Shown: in pieces, positions 41,502-49,774 of the stretch
How the letters are laid out: every line of letters starts with the position of its first letter
Numbering within the stretch: position 1 is the first letter of the stretch
NCBI RefSeq assembly: GCF_025152575.1
Contig: NZ_CP102293.1
Coordinates: 744,001-808,000 of the forward strand
Direction of reading: 5' to 3'
DNA from: Subdoligranulum variabile
GTDB taxonomy: Bacteria > Bacillota > Clostridia > Oscillospirales > Ruminococcaceae
DNA length: 64,000 nucleotides
The notes under the pieces: generated by a model
Databases searched by the model: none
The model's input: only the letters and a program-made list of their open reading frames with translations
Told to the model about the DNA's origin: nothing
Translations under genes and position numbers: made by a program

Positions 41502-42875
41502 TCAGATCTCGTGGTGGGTACCCTTGGGATCGCCCCAGAGCACCTCGCTGTCGCCCTCGTAGGGGGTGTGACGCAGCTTCCACATGTTGTCCTCCCACTT
41601 CCACAGGTGGGGCGAACGGAACCGGTCGGCCAGATGCATGAAGTAGGCCCGGTCCATCTTGGGCTGCTCGAACAGCTGGGACGCATGGGGGAAATGCTGC
41701 TTGTCGATGGAGAGATACTGCATGATCTCCTTCTCGAAACGATCGGGATACTCGCCGTCGAATTTCTTGCAGAGCGCCTTGCCTTCCTCCAGGGTGATCT
41801 CCTCGTTGCGGATCTCCTGGGCAGCGTCGTAGGTAGTGCGGCCGATGCCGTACTTGATGTAGGTGGTGTAATAGAAGAAATCGTCGATCTTGTCGTCGAT
41901 GGAGTTGTACTTGGAGTAGGTGCCCTGGGTACGCTCCGGTGCCGGACGGAAGCCACCGTGCTCCACCGAGTAGTAGTAGGCACCCTGGGGATGCCATTTC
42001 TCGTAGTAGCCCAGGTAGCGCACCTGGATGTGGTTTTTCTCCAGATTGGAGGTCTCGGAGGGCAGATAGATGGCCAGATCGGCCTTGTCGATCTTGTAGT
42101 CCTCCTCCAGCTGGCGCAGACTCACGCCGCCCAGATAGATGTGATCGTAATCGTTCACCGCGAAGAAATGCTCATCCCGCAGTGCCGAGTTGTTGTCGGC
42201 GATGGGATTGCCGAACTCGGCCTCGTTCTCGCCGTAGAAGACCAGAGGAATGCCGAACTTGGCCGCCATCTTGGGCGCCAGCTGCTTCTGGCCCAGGATA
42301 AAGGGCTGGAAGGGATGGAACAGGTTCTCGGTGGCCAGGCGGGTCAGCAGGCGGTGGGTCATGCCGTTGGGCGTGCACAGATAGTTGTCAAAGCCCGCAT
42401 GGATCCAGGCCTGCATATTTTCCCAGCCCCAGGGGGTGTAGATATGGGGTGCCCAGGTGACGGTCAGCGGATGCATGCCGTACTTGTACTTGAGCAGGTG
42501 CGCGGCATAGAAGCTGTCCTTGCCGCCGGAGCCCGGCACCAGGCAGTCGTAGGAGCCGTCGTTCTTGCGGTACTCGTCGCAGAGTTCCCGCAGTTCCTTC
42601 TCCCGCAGCGCCCAGTCGATATGACCGTTGGCCTTGTTGTGGCAGGCGTGGCAGGCATCGCAGACGCCGTCCTCCTGGATGACCATCGTCTTCTTGATGG
42701 AATGGATGGTGTGCTCGAACTCATAGCAGGAGTTGGGCTTCTGGTTGCTCATGACGCATTCCTTGCAGAACTGCACATGCTTGGGCAGGCCGTAGTAGGC
42801 CTCCAGCTGATCCTCCGGGATATCCGGGGCGTATTTGCTGTAATCAATGTCCACGTAACGGGGTAATTTTTCCAT
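41502..42875 (-). CDS. N-acetyl sugar amidotransferase (WbpG/WbuX-like), copy 2
   Basis: 457 residues. The PP-loop is VPGSGGKDSFYAA, which adenylates the acetamido carbonyl. Two cysteine pairs (FCKECVMS and CDACHACH) form a zinc site. Together with the HisF/HisH proteins encoded next it should turn an N-acetyl into an acetamidino group on a nucleotide or lipid-linked sugar. Start 42875 has a GGAG site; a TTG at 42890 is less likely. A promoter at 42968 and a hairpin at 42908 precede it. Confidence 0.92.
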   Translation of the reverse strand: MEKLPRYVDIDYSKYAPDIPEDQLEAYYGLPKHVQFCKECVMSNQKPNSCYEFEHTIHSIKKTMVIQEDGVCDACHACHNKANGHIDWALREKELRELCDEYRKNDGSYDCLVPGSGGKDSFYAAHLLKYKYGMHPLTVTWAPHIYTPWGWENMQAWIHAGFDNYLCTPNGMTHRLLTRLATENLFHPFQPFILGQKQLAPKMAAKFGIPLVFYGENEAEFGNPIADNNSALRDEHFFAVNDYDHIYLGGVSLRQLEEDYKIDKADLAIYLPSETSNLEKNHIQVRYLGYYEKWHPQGAYYYSVEHGGFRPAPERTQGTYSKYNSIDDKIDDFFYYTTYIKYGIGRTTYDAAQEIRNEEITLEEGKALCKKFDGEYPDRFEKEIMQYLSIDKQHFPHASQLFEQPKMDRAYFMHLADRFRSPHLWKWEDNMWKLRHTPYEGDSEVLWGDPKGTHHEI

Positions 42876-42907
42876 ATTTCTGCACTCCAATCCGGCGTTT
42901 CCAAATA

Positions 42908-42953
42908 CAAAAAAGGCGCCGTCCGTATGGCGATGCCAAACGGACGGCGCCTT
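42908..42953 (-). terminator. Terminator or attenuator before amidotransferase copy 2
   Basis: A 12-bp perfect stem, GGCGCCGTCCGT/ACGGACGGCGCC, with a 13-nt loop and TTTTTTT on the minus strand. It lies between the promoter at 42968-42996 and the start codon at 42875. Confidence 0.88.
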
Positions 42954-42967
42954 TGCCGTTCCAGCGT

Positions 42968-42996
42968 ATTATAGCACAACTTGCCCCGTTGTGCAA
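42968..42996 (-). promoter_or_regulatory. Promoter of the amidotransferase copy 2-HisF-HisH operon
   Basis: Minus strand TTGCAC (42996-42991), 17-nt spacer, TATAAT (42973-42968), inside the gap after the Dabb gene. The predicted start (about 42961) leads straight into the hairpin. Confidence 0.72.
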
Positions 42997-43014
42997 GAGG
43001 GGCGGCATTTTTTG

Positions 43015-43317
43015 TCAGATCGTAAAATCCAGGCAGCTGCGCACCTTGGTGTAGGGGCGCACCTTGCTGTCGGCCACCGCCACATGGGCGGGATGCACCG
43101 AGTAGGCCTTGAGGGCCTCCTCATCGGTGAAGGTGCAGTCCAGCATCAGGTCTGCGGTGGAGCTGGCCAGGCAGTCAGCCTGCACGTAGATGGACTCCAG
43201 TCCCGGGATCTTGCCGGCGAGGCCTTCCAGTCCCTCCTTGATGCCTGCCTTGACGGCGGCTTTTTCCTCAGCGCTCAGTTCATCCTTCAGCGTCCAGAGA
43301 ATAATGTGTTTGGTCAT
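43015..43317 (-). CDS. Dabb-family stress-responsive A/B barrel protein
   Basis: 100 residues. It starts MTKHIILWTLKDELSAEEKA, the Dabb signature (KHIVLFKLK...), and contains LMLDCTFTDEEALKAY and a HPAHVAVA stretch. These small dimeric alpha+beta barrel proteins have unclear functions. Its ATG overlaps the stop of the preceding 72-aa gene by 4 bases, and it lies in the operon of amidotransferase copy 1. A link to sugar amidination is only contextual. Confidence 0.88.
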   Translation of the reverse strand: MTKHIILWTLKDELSAEEKAAVKAGIKEGLEGLAGKIPGLESIYVQADCLASSTADLMLDCTFTDEEALKAYSVHPAHVAVADSKVRPYTKVRSCLDFTI

Positions 43318-43532
43318 ACGTTGCTTTCCCCTTTCTGTGTCAGCCCGTAGGTCTTGTACCAGGACAGCAGTTCGCTCAAGGTAAGTTTGCGGGCAAACAG
43401 CTGGCGATAGGTGGCAGTCTTCTCCTTGCCCTGGGCTTTGAGCGCTGCCATCTTGTCCGCCGTGCGGGTGTACTCCGTCTCTACCGCCGCCTGCATGGCG
43501 CGATAGGCGGTCAGTTGTTCCTGATCATTCAT
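43314..43532 (-). CDS. Small hypothetical protein, 72 aa
   Basis: A soluble, charged, mainly helical protein (MNDQEQLTAYRAMQAAVETE) with a central TRTADKMAALKAQGKEK coiled-coil-like stretch. It is coupled by a 4-base overlap to the Dabb gene after it and follows amidotransferase copy 1 by 3 nt. The end of the amidotransferase gene supplies its ribosome site. No family is recognised. Tight coupling argues that it is real. Confidence 0.7.
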   Translation of the reverse strand: MNDQEQLTAYRAMQAAVETEYTRTADKMAALKAQGKEKTATYRQLFARKLTLSELLSWYKTYGLTQKGESNV

Positions 43533-43535
43533 GCT

Positions 43536-44654
43536 TTACTTCTGCTCCCAGATGGGATCTTTCAGGACCCACTCGCCGCACTCGTTCTTTTCGAACAGGT
43601 CGCGGTTGTAGAACTTGTCCATAATGGCCCAGAACTCGCTCTCGGTGTAGCCGCAGAACTCACAGAAATCCCGCACACAGAGGGGATCCAGCTTGCCGTC
43701 CCGCTCCTTGATGATGGGAATGGCTTCCTCACGGGTCATCATGCCGTAGCGGATATAGCGGGCGGTGTAGTCGGTGGCAGCCGCATGGCCGAACTTGGGA
43801 TACTTCAGCCAGGAATGCACCAGGTAGGCGCGGGAATCGATCTGGTCGAAGTTTTCGGCGTGATGGGTGCGGTCCCACTCATGAGTCAGATCGTGGAAAC
43901 CGTGGGCCTTGGCGATCTGGTAGTTCTTGTAGCTGTTCCAGGGTACAAAGTAGCTCATATAGAAGGGATCCAGCTTGGCACGCTCCTCGGCACTGGGAGC
44001 TAGGGTCAGGCTCAGGTCATTCTCGGTGACGCCGTCGCCCACCAGCTCCTCCATGGGGAAGCCCACGGCCACGCCGTTCTCGATCTGGTCCATGGCAGAG
44101 TAGGTTTCCTTGTCGGCATTGCCGCCGTACTCAAAGCTGACGTTCTCGCCGTAGCAGAGCATAGGGGTGTTGAACTTGGCCGCCATGTGCAGCGGGAAGG
44201 TGTAGATCAGGCGGTCCACATACCAGGTGGGCTTGCCGTACTTTTCAAAGAACTTGCGCATGAGGATCTTCTGCGCCTTGATGTTGGGTTTGCAGGAGAT
44301 GATCGTGCAGCCGAACTCCTCGCTGATGTTCTTCAGGTTGTGGATACCCGCCTGGGTCATGGGGAAGTTGTCCTCCACGCTGAAGAGGATGGGGTTCATA
44401 TGCATGACTTCCTTGAGCATCCAGACCTGGAAGTGGCTGTCCTTGCCGCCGGACACCGCCACGGCACAGTCATAGCCGCCGGGGCCGTTCATGCCGCGGT
44501 ATTTGTTGCAGTAAGCCTCGAACTCCTTGAAACGGGCGTCCCAGTCCACATTCTTGCGGTTTTCGTAGTGGCGGCAGGCGCTGCACACCCCCTCGGCGTC
44601 AAAGGTAATGCCGGGACGGGTGTCGGGCATCGTACATTTTTTGCAGTAACGCAT
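43536..44654 (-). CDS. N-acetyl sugar amidotransferase (WbpG/PseA-like), copy 1
   Basis: 372 residues. The N-terminus RYCKKCTMPDTRPGI and GVCSACRHYE give the CxxC-CxxC zinc ribbon. The PP-loop is AVSGGKDSHFQVW. Length and motifs match WbpG/PseA-type enzymes that convert acetamido to acetamidino groups in surface sugars, with ammonia from HisH/HisF partners. It is about 85 residues shorter than copy 2 and diverged from it, so the two probably act on different sugars or positions. It has its own promoter at 44729. Confidence 0.93.
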   Translation of the reverse strand: MRYCKKCTMPDTRPGITFDAEGVCSACRHYENRKNVDWDARFKEFEAYCNKYRGMNGPGGYDCAVAVSGGKDSHFQVWMLKEVMHMNPILFSVEDNFPMTQAGIHNLKNISEEFGCTIISCKPNIKAQKILMRKFFEKYGKPTWYVDRLIYTFPLHMAAKFNTPMLCYGENVSFEYGGNADKETYSAMDQIENGVAVGFPMEELVGDGVTENDLSLTLAPSAEERAKLDPFYMSYFVPWNSYKNYQIAKAHGFHDLTHEWDRTHHAENFDQIDSRAYLVHSWLKYPKFGHAAATDYTARYIRYGMMTREEAIPIIKERDGKLDPLCVRDFCEFCGYTESEFWAIMDKFYNRDLFEKNECGEWVLKDPIWEQK

Positions 44655-44728
44655 AGTTGTTCTCCTTTATCGTGCAGTCCGCCGCCGGGCGGCGGGTACA
44701 AGGGCCGGACGGCCTGAATTCTCCTTGT

Positions 44729-44757
44729 ATTGTACCCCATTTGCCGCAGCGGCGCAA
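44729..44757 (-). promoter_or_regulatory. Promoter of amidotransferase copy 1
   Basis: Minus strand TTGCGC (44757-44752), 17-nt spacer, TACAAT (44734-44729). The leader includes a GC-rich hairpin at about 44682-44698. Confidence 0.65.
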
Positions 44758-44799
44758 GGGCACCGGCGTAAAATCTGTATTTTGCCCGGTGGAGCGCTA

Positions 44800-44828
44800 T
44801 TGCATTTTCGGCCCGTGTATTTTACAAT
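44800..44828 (+). promoter_or_regulatory. Promoter of the DUF362 ferredoxin gene
   Basis: TTGCAT (44800-44805), 17-nt spacer, TACAAT (44823-44828), 38 nt before the ATG. It is divergent from the amidotransferase promoter. Confidence 0.75.
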
Positions 44829-44866
44829 AAAAAAGAGCAAGACGACATCAAACAGGAGGCGTATCC

Positions 44867-45973
44867 ATGTCTGCATCGAAAGTTTATTTCACCGACCTGC
44901 GCACTTCGTTCAATGAAAACCTGCCCCAGAAGCTGGAACGGCTCATCAAGACCGCCGGCATCGGCCAGATTGATTTCACCAACAAGTACGTCGCCATCAA
45001 GATCCATTTCGGCGAGCCCGGCAACCTGGCCTATCTGCGGCCCAACTACGCCGCCGTGGTGGTCAAGGTGATCAAGGAACTGGGCGGCAAGCCTTTCCTC
45101 ACCGACTGCAACACCCTGTATGTGGGCGGCCGCAAGAACGCCCTGGACCATCTGGACACCGCGTATGTGAACGGTTTTTCCCCCTTCTCCACCGGCTGCC
45201 ACGTCATCATTGCCGATGGCCTGAAAGGCACCGATGAGGAGCTCGTCCCCGTGGAGGGTGGCACCTACGTGAAGGAGGCCAAGATTGGCCGTGCCATCAT
45301 GGACGCCGATGTGTTCATCACGCTGTCCCACTTCAAGGGCCATGAATCTACCGGTTTCGGCGGGGCGCTGAAAAACATCGGCATGGGCTGCGGTTCCCGC
45401 GCCGGCAAGATGGAGATGCACAGCGCCGGCAAACCTTACGTGAAGCAGGAACTCTGCGTGGGCTGCGGCCGCTGCGTCAAGATCTGCGCCCACGATGCCC
45501 CCCACATCGTGGACCGCAAGTCCAGCATCGACCAGAACAAGTGCGTGGGCTGCGGCCGCTGCATCGGCGTCTGCCCCACCGACGCCGTCCGCGCCGCCGA
45601 GGACGAGAGCAACGACATTCTGAACTGCAAGATTGCCGAATACAGCAAGGCTGTTGTCAGCGGCCGTCCCCAGTTCCACATCAGCCTGGTCATCGATGTG
45701 TCCCCCTACTGCGACTGCCATGCCGAAAACGATGTGCCCATCGTCCCCGATGTGGGCATGTTCGCCAGCTTCGACCCGGTGGCCCTGGACCAGGCCTGTG
45801 TGGATGCTGTCAATCAGCAGCCGGTCATGCCGGGCAGCCATCTGGCCGAGATGCCTCAGGAGCACCACGACCACTTCACCGACTCCAGCCCCGCCACCAA
45901 CTGGAAGAGCTGCCTGGAACACGCGGAGAAGATCGGCGTGGGCACCCGCGAGTATGAACTGATCAAGATCTGA
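44867..45973 (+). CDS. DUF362 domain protein with two 4Fe-4S clusters
   Basis: 368 residues. The DUF362 domain spans most of the protein; VYFTDLRTSF and HFGEPGNLAYLRPNY are visible. A ferredoxin insert near residues 190-245 has CVGCGRCVKICAHDAPH and CVGCGRCIGVCPTDAV, giving two CX2CX2CX3C sites. The arrangement is widespread in anaerobes; it is a cytoplasmic redox protein of unknown partner. AACAGGAGG lies upstream. It has its own promoter and terminator, so it is monocistronic. Confidence 0.95.
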   Translation: MSASKVYFTDLRTSFNENLPQKLERLIKTAGIGQIDFTNKYVAIKIHFGEPGNLAYLRPNYAAVVVKVIKELGGKPFLTDCNTLYVGGRKNALDHLDTAYVNGFSPFSTGCHVIIADGLKGTDEELVPVEGGTYVKEAKIGRAIMDADVFITLSHFKGHESTGFGGALKNIGMGCGSRAGKMEMHSAGKPYVKQELCVGCGRCVKICAHDAPHIVDRKSSIDQNKCVGCGRCIGVCPTDAVRAAEDESNDILNCKIAEYSKAVVSGRPQFHISLVIDVSPYCDCHAENDVPIVPDVGMFASFDPVALDQACVDAVNQQPVMPGSHLAEMPQEHHDHFTDSSPATNWKSCLEHAEKIGVGTREYELIKI

Positions 45974-45986
45974 GTTTTTCCTCCAT

Positions 45987-46035
45987 AAAAAAGCTCCTGT
46001 GTACCGGAAGTATTCCGGATACACAGGAGTTTTTT
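45987..46035. terminator. Bidirectional terminator
   Basis: CTCCTGTGTA/TACACAGGAG outer stem (10 bp) with an inner CCGGA/TCCGG stem, A-run on the left and T-run on the right, between convergent genes. Confidence 0.9.
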
Positions 46036-46038
46036 CTT

Positions 46039-46806
46039 TCACAGGCTTTGGCTATAGGCGGCTGCCGCCTGTCCGGCGGCGGTGCCCACCTCGTTGTAGG
46101 CCTGCTGGTAATAGTGGTAGGAATCTTTCATCAGACCGCGGGCGCGCATCGACCAGAAGCCGTCGCTGACCAGCACCACCCCGGGGCAGGTCCGGGCCAG
46201 GTCCAGCTGGGCCTGATGGATGGCGGTATAGTCATAGCCTTTGACGCCGTTGTACTGACCGATGGCGATGAGGAAGCATGTCTCGATGCCGTGCGCCTGC
46301 ATTCCGGCCAGCATGCTGCGGAATTCCGTTGCATAGTGTTCCGGCGTCGTACCATGATCGCCGTCGGTCTCCCCCTGGCACCAGAGGACAAACCGGTGCC
46401 GTATGGCAAGATCGTGGTCCGCCGCATATTGCTGTGCCCGGTCCCACCGCCGCAAAGCGTCACTGAGCAAATCCTGTTTTCCCTGCCACAGTTCCATGCC
46501 GGAACCGCCCCGGCTGGCGGAGACTCCCAGCACCGGTATCCCCGTTTCCGTGTAATAGGCATTGACGAAGGCCGTCACGAGAGAGCCGGTCTTTCTGCCC
46601 GGCTCGTCGATGCCGCCAGGTTCATTTTCCGCCGCACCGAACGGTTCCGCAATGGGGTACAGGTGCATAGGGTCGGACACTGCCCGGTATTCCATCCCGG
46701 CTCCCGGCACCAGCTTCGGGGCCGGTTGCGGCCACTGCGGGCTGGTGGTGCCCCGCCCCGCCATATTGGACTGACCGGCAAACAAAAAGAGATCATACTG
46801 CTGCAT
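46039..46806 (-). CDS. SGNH-type sialate O-acetylesterase-like protein (SASA domain)
   Basis: 255 residues. The nucleophile motif is LFLFAGQSNMAGRG, followed by GVSASRGGSGMELW and LWCQGETDGD. A late His in DSYHYYQQAYNEVG completes the triad. These enzymes remove acetyl groups from sialic acid or xylan sugars. There is no signal peptide from the chosen start, so it is probably cytoplasmic. It may trim acetylated sugars taken up from host or plant glycans. The ribosome site is weak and the start is not certain. Confidence 0.85.
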   Translation of the reverse strand: MQQYDLFLFAGQSNMAGRGTTSPQWPQPAPKLVPGAGMEYRAVSDPMHLYPIAEPFGAAENEPGGIDEPGRKTGSLVTAFVNAYYTETGIPVLGVSASRGGSGMELWQGKQDLLSDALRRWDRAQQYAADHDLAIRHRFVLWCQGETDGDHGTTPEHYATEFRSMLAGMQAHGIETCFLIAIGQYNGVKGYDYTAIHQAQLDLARTCPGVVLVSDGFWSMRARGLMKDSYHYYQQAYNEVGTAAGQAAAAYSQSL

Positions 46807-46864
46807 AGCGGTATCCACCGTTCCTTTGCTGTTTCCTGTAGGGCCGGAAGATCCCGGCAGCCCT

Positions 46865-46892
46865 ATTATATCACCTGACGGCCGGACTGCAA
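46865..46892 (-). promoter_or_regulatory. Promoter of the esterase gene
   Basis: Minus strand TTGCAG (46892-46887), 16-nt spacer, TATAAT (46870-46865), just after the gapA terminator. Confidence 0.62.
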
Positions 46893-46912
46893 CGCCGGGC
46901 AAGTCCTGTCCA

Positions 46913-46954
46913 CAAAAAAGCGCCGCCGCGCTCCGTGAGGAGTGCGGCGGCACC
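46913..46954 (-). terminator. Terminator after gapA
   Basis: GCCGCCGC/GCGGCGGC stem with an inner CTCC/GGAG stem and TTTTTTG on the minus strand. Confidence 0.88.
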
Positions 46955-46974
46955 TTTATGCGGGAAGATTTGGA

Positions 46975-48003
46975 TTACAGCTCAGCGAAGTACTTAATGG
47001 TGCGGACCATCTGGCTGGTGTAGCTGTTCTCGTTGTCGTACCAGGACACGACCTGAACCTGATAGGTGTCGTCGTCGATCTTGGTGACCATGGTCTGGGT
47101 GGCGTCGAACAGGCTGCCGTAACGCATGCCGATGACGTCAGAAGAGACGATCTGATCCTCGTTGTAGCCGAAGCTCTCGGAGGCAGCAGCCTTCATAGCG
47201 GCGTTGATGGACTCCTTGGTGACGTCCTTGCCCTTGACAACGGCAACCAGGATGGTGGTAGAACCGGTGGGAACGGGCACACGCTGGGCAGAGCCGATCA
47301 GCTTGCCGTTCAGCTCGGGGATGACCAGGCCGATGGCCTTGGCAGCGCCGGTGGAGTTGGGAACGATGTTCTGAGCACCAGCACGAGCGCGGCGCAGGTC
47401 GCCCTTACGCTGCGGGCCGTCCAGGATCATCTGGTCGCCGGTGTAAGCATGAACGGTGGTCATGATGCCGGAAACGATGGGGTAGGTCTTGTTCAGAGTG
47501 TCGGCCATCGGAGCCAGGCAGTTGGTGGTGCAGGAAGCAGCGGAGATGACCTGATCTTCCTTGGTCAGGGTCTTCTCGTTGACGGAGTAGACGATGGTCT
47601 TCAGGTCATTGCCGGCAGGAGCGGAGATAACGACCTTCTTGGCGCCAGCAGCGATGTGAGCCATGCTCTTCTCCTTGCTGGTGTAGAAGCCGGTGCACTC
47701 CAGAACGACATCGATGCCCAGCTCGCCCCAGGGGCAATCCTTGGCGTCCTTGATGGCGTAGATGGTGATCTTCTTGCCGTCGACGATGATGCAGTCATCG
47801 CCAGCCTCGACGGTGTGCTTGTTCTCGCCGATCTTGCCCAGGAAAGAGCCCTGAGCGGTGTCGTACTTCAGCAGGTGAGCCAGCATAGCGGGGCTGGTCA
47901 GGTCGTTGATGGCGACGACTTCGTAGCCTTCCGCCTCAAACATCTGACGGAAAGCCAGACGGCCGATACGGCCAAAACCATTGATAGCAACTTTAACAGC
48001 CAT
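46975..48003 (-). CDS. gapA: Glyceraldehyde-3-phosphate dehydrogenase, type I
   Basis: 342 residues. The NAD motif is [12 protein letters not shown]. The catalytic cysteine is C158 in [12 protein letters not shown] and the catalytic His follows in [10 protein letters not shown]. It oxidises glyceraldehyde 3-phosphate to 1,3-bisphosphoglycerate. Asp at ND in AINDLT indicates NAD preference. Its strong ribosome site (GGGAGGA), own promoter and 5' hairpin suggest high expression. It is not clustered with pgk or tpi, unlike many Bacillota. Confidence 0.98.
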   Translation of the reverse strand: MAVKVAINGFGRIGRLAFRQMFEAEGYEVVAINDLTSPAMLAHLLKYDTAQGSFLGKIGENKHTVEAGDDCIIVDGKKITIYAIKDAKDCPWGELGIDVVLECTGFYTSKEKSMAHIAAGAKKVVISAPAGNDLKTIVYSVNEKTLTKEDQVISAASCTTNCLAPMADTLNKTYPIVSGIMTTVHAYTGDQMILDGPQRKGDLRRARAGAQNIVPNSTGAAKAIGLVIPELNGKLIGSAQRVPVPTGSTTILVAVVKGKDVTKESINAAMKAAASESFGYNEDQIVSSDVIGMRYGSLFDATQTMVTKIDDDTYQVQVVSWYDNENSYTSQMVRTIKYFAEL

Positions 48004-48040
48004 AGTAAAATCCTCCCAAGATTTTATTGTATAACCTTGC

Positions 48041-48056
48041 GAGCGGAATCCCGCTC
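48041..48056 (-). other. 5' leader hairpin of gapA
   Basis: Minus strand GAGCGG-GATT-CCGCTC, lying between the promoter and start of gapA. A perfect 6-bp stem of this kind may stabilise the mRNA end. Confidence 0.45.
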
Positions 48057-48070
48057 TGTGGTATGCTACT

Positions 48071-48099
48071 ATTGTACCCTATTCTTACACAATCTGCAA
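48071..48099 (-). promoter_or_regulatory. Promoter of gapA
   Basis: Minus strand TTGCAG (48099-48094), 17-nt spacer, TACAAT (48076-48071). Confidence 0.78.
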
Positions 48100-48228
48100 G
48101 AGGGTTGTTATTCTTTTAACGCAAATTTTTCAAAAAAAATGAAATTTCCCCGGGCGTGGAAGCATTTTCCACCGCGGTTGCGGCGTAAACTGCGCAGACT
48201 AGGCTGTGACCAAGAAGGAGGTGATGCC

Positions 48229-48828
48229 ATGCTGCCCGAGAATCCGGCCCGCGCCGCGCTGGCCGAGGAAGCCGCCCGGGGCGTATCGGTGCAGCCGCAG
48301 CTGCGGCTGCTGTACACCGCCGAGGCCCTGGCCGCCCCGGCTCCGGCCCAGGCGCTGGATCTGAACGAGGAACTGGAGACGCTCTGTGCCGCCCTGCGGG
48401 AGGGTGTGCTCTGCCGCGCAGGGTGGCTGTATTATGCACCGGCATCCGGCCCGGTGCCGGTGGCACTGCCCCGTGCTCTGCTGCAGGCAGCTCTGCTGTG
48501 CTGGGTAGAAGGAACGCTGACCGCCCCCGAGCGGCGTGCCGTGCTGCATCTGGAAATGACTGCCGGAGCCGCCGTACTGGTGCTGCGGGGCGGAACCGGC
48601 CGCAGTCTGCCCGCCGACGCCCGGGCCCTGCTGCTGCGCACCGCCGCCGTCTGCGGCGGTGCCGTGGTGCAAAGCGGCGGCAACGGCCCCTTCACCGCGG
48701 CGCTGCGGCTGCCTTTGCGGGCCGCACTGCCGCTGCGAACCCCGCCGGAACCGGCGGAACTGCTTCTGGACCGTTACAGTCCCCTGCAGATTTTTCTGCC
48801 GGGTTTCTGTGCAGGGCCAAACGAATGA
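48229..48828 (+). CDS. Hypothetical protein, possibly a degenerate HATPase-like domain, 199 aa
   Basis: The start at 48229 is set by AAGGAGGTGATGCC; an in-frame ATG at 48139 would add a basic N-terminus (MKFPRAWKHFPPRLRRKLRR) but has a poorer site. It is very Ala/Leu rich, with PRALLQAALLCWVEGTL then VLHLEMTAGAAVLVLRG. This helix-strand order vaguely resembles the N-box and later strands of GHKL ATPases, but the Asn and Gly boxes are not clear. No family is recognised. A terminator follows at 48827. It diverges from gapA. Confidence 0.6.
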   Translation: MLPENPARAALAEEAARGVSVQPQLRLLYTAEALAAPAPAQALDLNEELETLCAALREGVLCRAGWLYYAPASGPVPVALPRALLQAALLCWVEGTLTAPERRAVLHLEMTAGAAVLVLRGGTGRSLPADARALLLRTAAVCGGAVVQSGGNGPFTAALRLPLRAALPLRTPPEPAELLLDRYSPLQIFLPGFCAGPNE

Positions 48829-48858
48829 CCGGGGCCGCAAGGCCCCGGTCTTGTTTCT
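48827..48858 (+). terminator. Terminator overlapping the stop codon of the preceding gene
   Basis: A 10-bp perfect stem, GACCGGGGCC/GGCCCCGGTC, with a GCAA loop and TTGTTTCTT. Confidence 0.75.
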
Positions 48859-48860
48859 TG

Positions 48861-49691
48861 TTATTCTTCTTCAGCCGCATCCGGACCGCAGGCCGCCCAG
48901 GCGCACACCAGTCCGCAGAGCCCCAGCAGGCCGATGCCCAGCCCCGTCAGAAGGTCGGGCAAAATCAGCATCCCGCGGAAAGCCTCAAACAGCGTCTGGA
49001 CCAGTTCCAGACAGGTGCAGAGCAGGAAGCAGCCGCTGCCCGCCGCGAACAGGGTATGCCCGCAGGGCAGGCCCGGCACCAGGAACACCTTGAGCAGTAC
49101 CACGGCGAAAAGCAGGGCCGCCACAGCGCTGAGCACCCGCAGGGTGCAGGGCATCCGCTGCAGGGAGGCCGGCACGAACTGGAACCGCCAGACCAGCCGC
49201 CACAACAGGCACAACGGCAGAACCACCCCGGCCAGCGCATGCCCCAGGTGTCCCCGCCGCAGGCCGAAGCCCAGACAGGCCCGTACACCGTAGACAACCA
49301 GCCACACACCACCCAACAGCGGCGTCACCACGTCAGCCCAGGCAGCAGGCAGCGGATAGACCGTGAAGAGATAGGGATTCTGGGTCACGACCCAGGCACT
49401 GGGGAAGGTCACCAGGCCGCTGGCCGCCAGCAGTACCCCGGCAAACACCATACAGATACCCAGCGGCAGATTGGTATCACTGAGGGCCGCCGGCTGCGGT
49501 GCGGCCCGACGGGCGGGCAGATAGGGCAGCAGCAGGGCGGCCAGCCAGACAGCATAACGCCACCAGACCGACCCGCTGCGGGCAAAGCCGGTGGAGGCGT
49601 CAGCCCACAGCAGCAGGTCCGCGCCGTGCACCACGGCCAGAGCCAGCCCCAAAAGCAGCAGCAGAATGCCGTGCGGTCGTTTTTGTTTCAT
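48861..49691 (-). CDS. Hypothetical polytopic membrane protein, 276 aa
   Basis: About eight hydrophobic helices, starting MKQKRPHGILLLLLGLALAV. The C-terminal tail is acidic (CGPDAAEEE). The ATG at 49691 has GAGGAAA upstream; longer in-frame starts fall in the promoter region. A strong promoter is at 49775-49803. I do not recognise a family. The absence of charged residues inside the helices argues against a transporter and leaves an assembly or sensor role open. Confidence 0.7.
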   Translation of the reverse strand: MKQKRPHGILLLLLGLALAVVHGADLLLWADASTGFARSGSVWWRYAVWLAALLLPYLPARRAAPQPAALSDTNLPLGICMVFAGVLLAASGLVTFPSAWVVTQNPYLFTVYPLPAAWADVVTPLLGGVWLVVYGVRACLGFGLRRGHLGHALAGVVLPLCLLWRLVWRFQFVPASLQRMPCTLRVLSAVAALLFAVVLLKVFLVPGLPCGHTLFAAGSGCFLLCTCLELVQTLFEAFRGMLILPDLLTGLGIGLLGLCGLVCAWAACGPDAAEEE

Positions 49692-49774
49692 ACAGGTTTC
49701 CTCATTCCGGGATTGGTATACTGCGCCGGGCCGGCCGCATACCCATAGGACAGGCCCGCGCAGAGTCTGAGAGT

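Noticed and set aside
46942..48828. 628-codon open frame on the plus strand across gapA
   Set aside because: The first two thirds are antisense to gapA. Only the end, from the AAGGAGG-preceded ATG at 48229, is a plausible gene.
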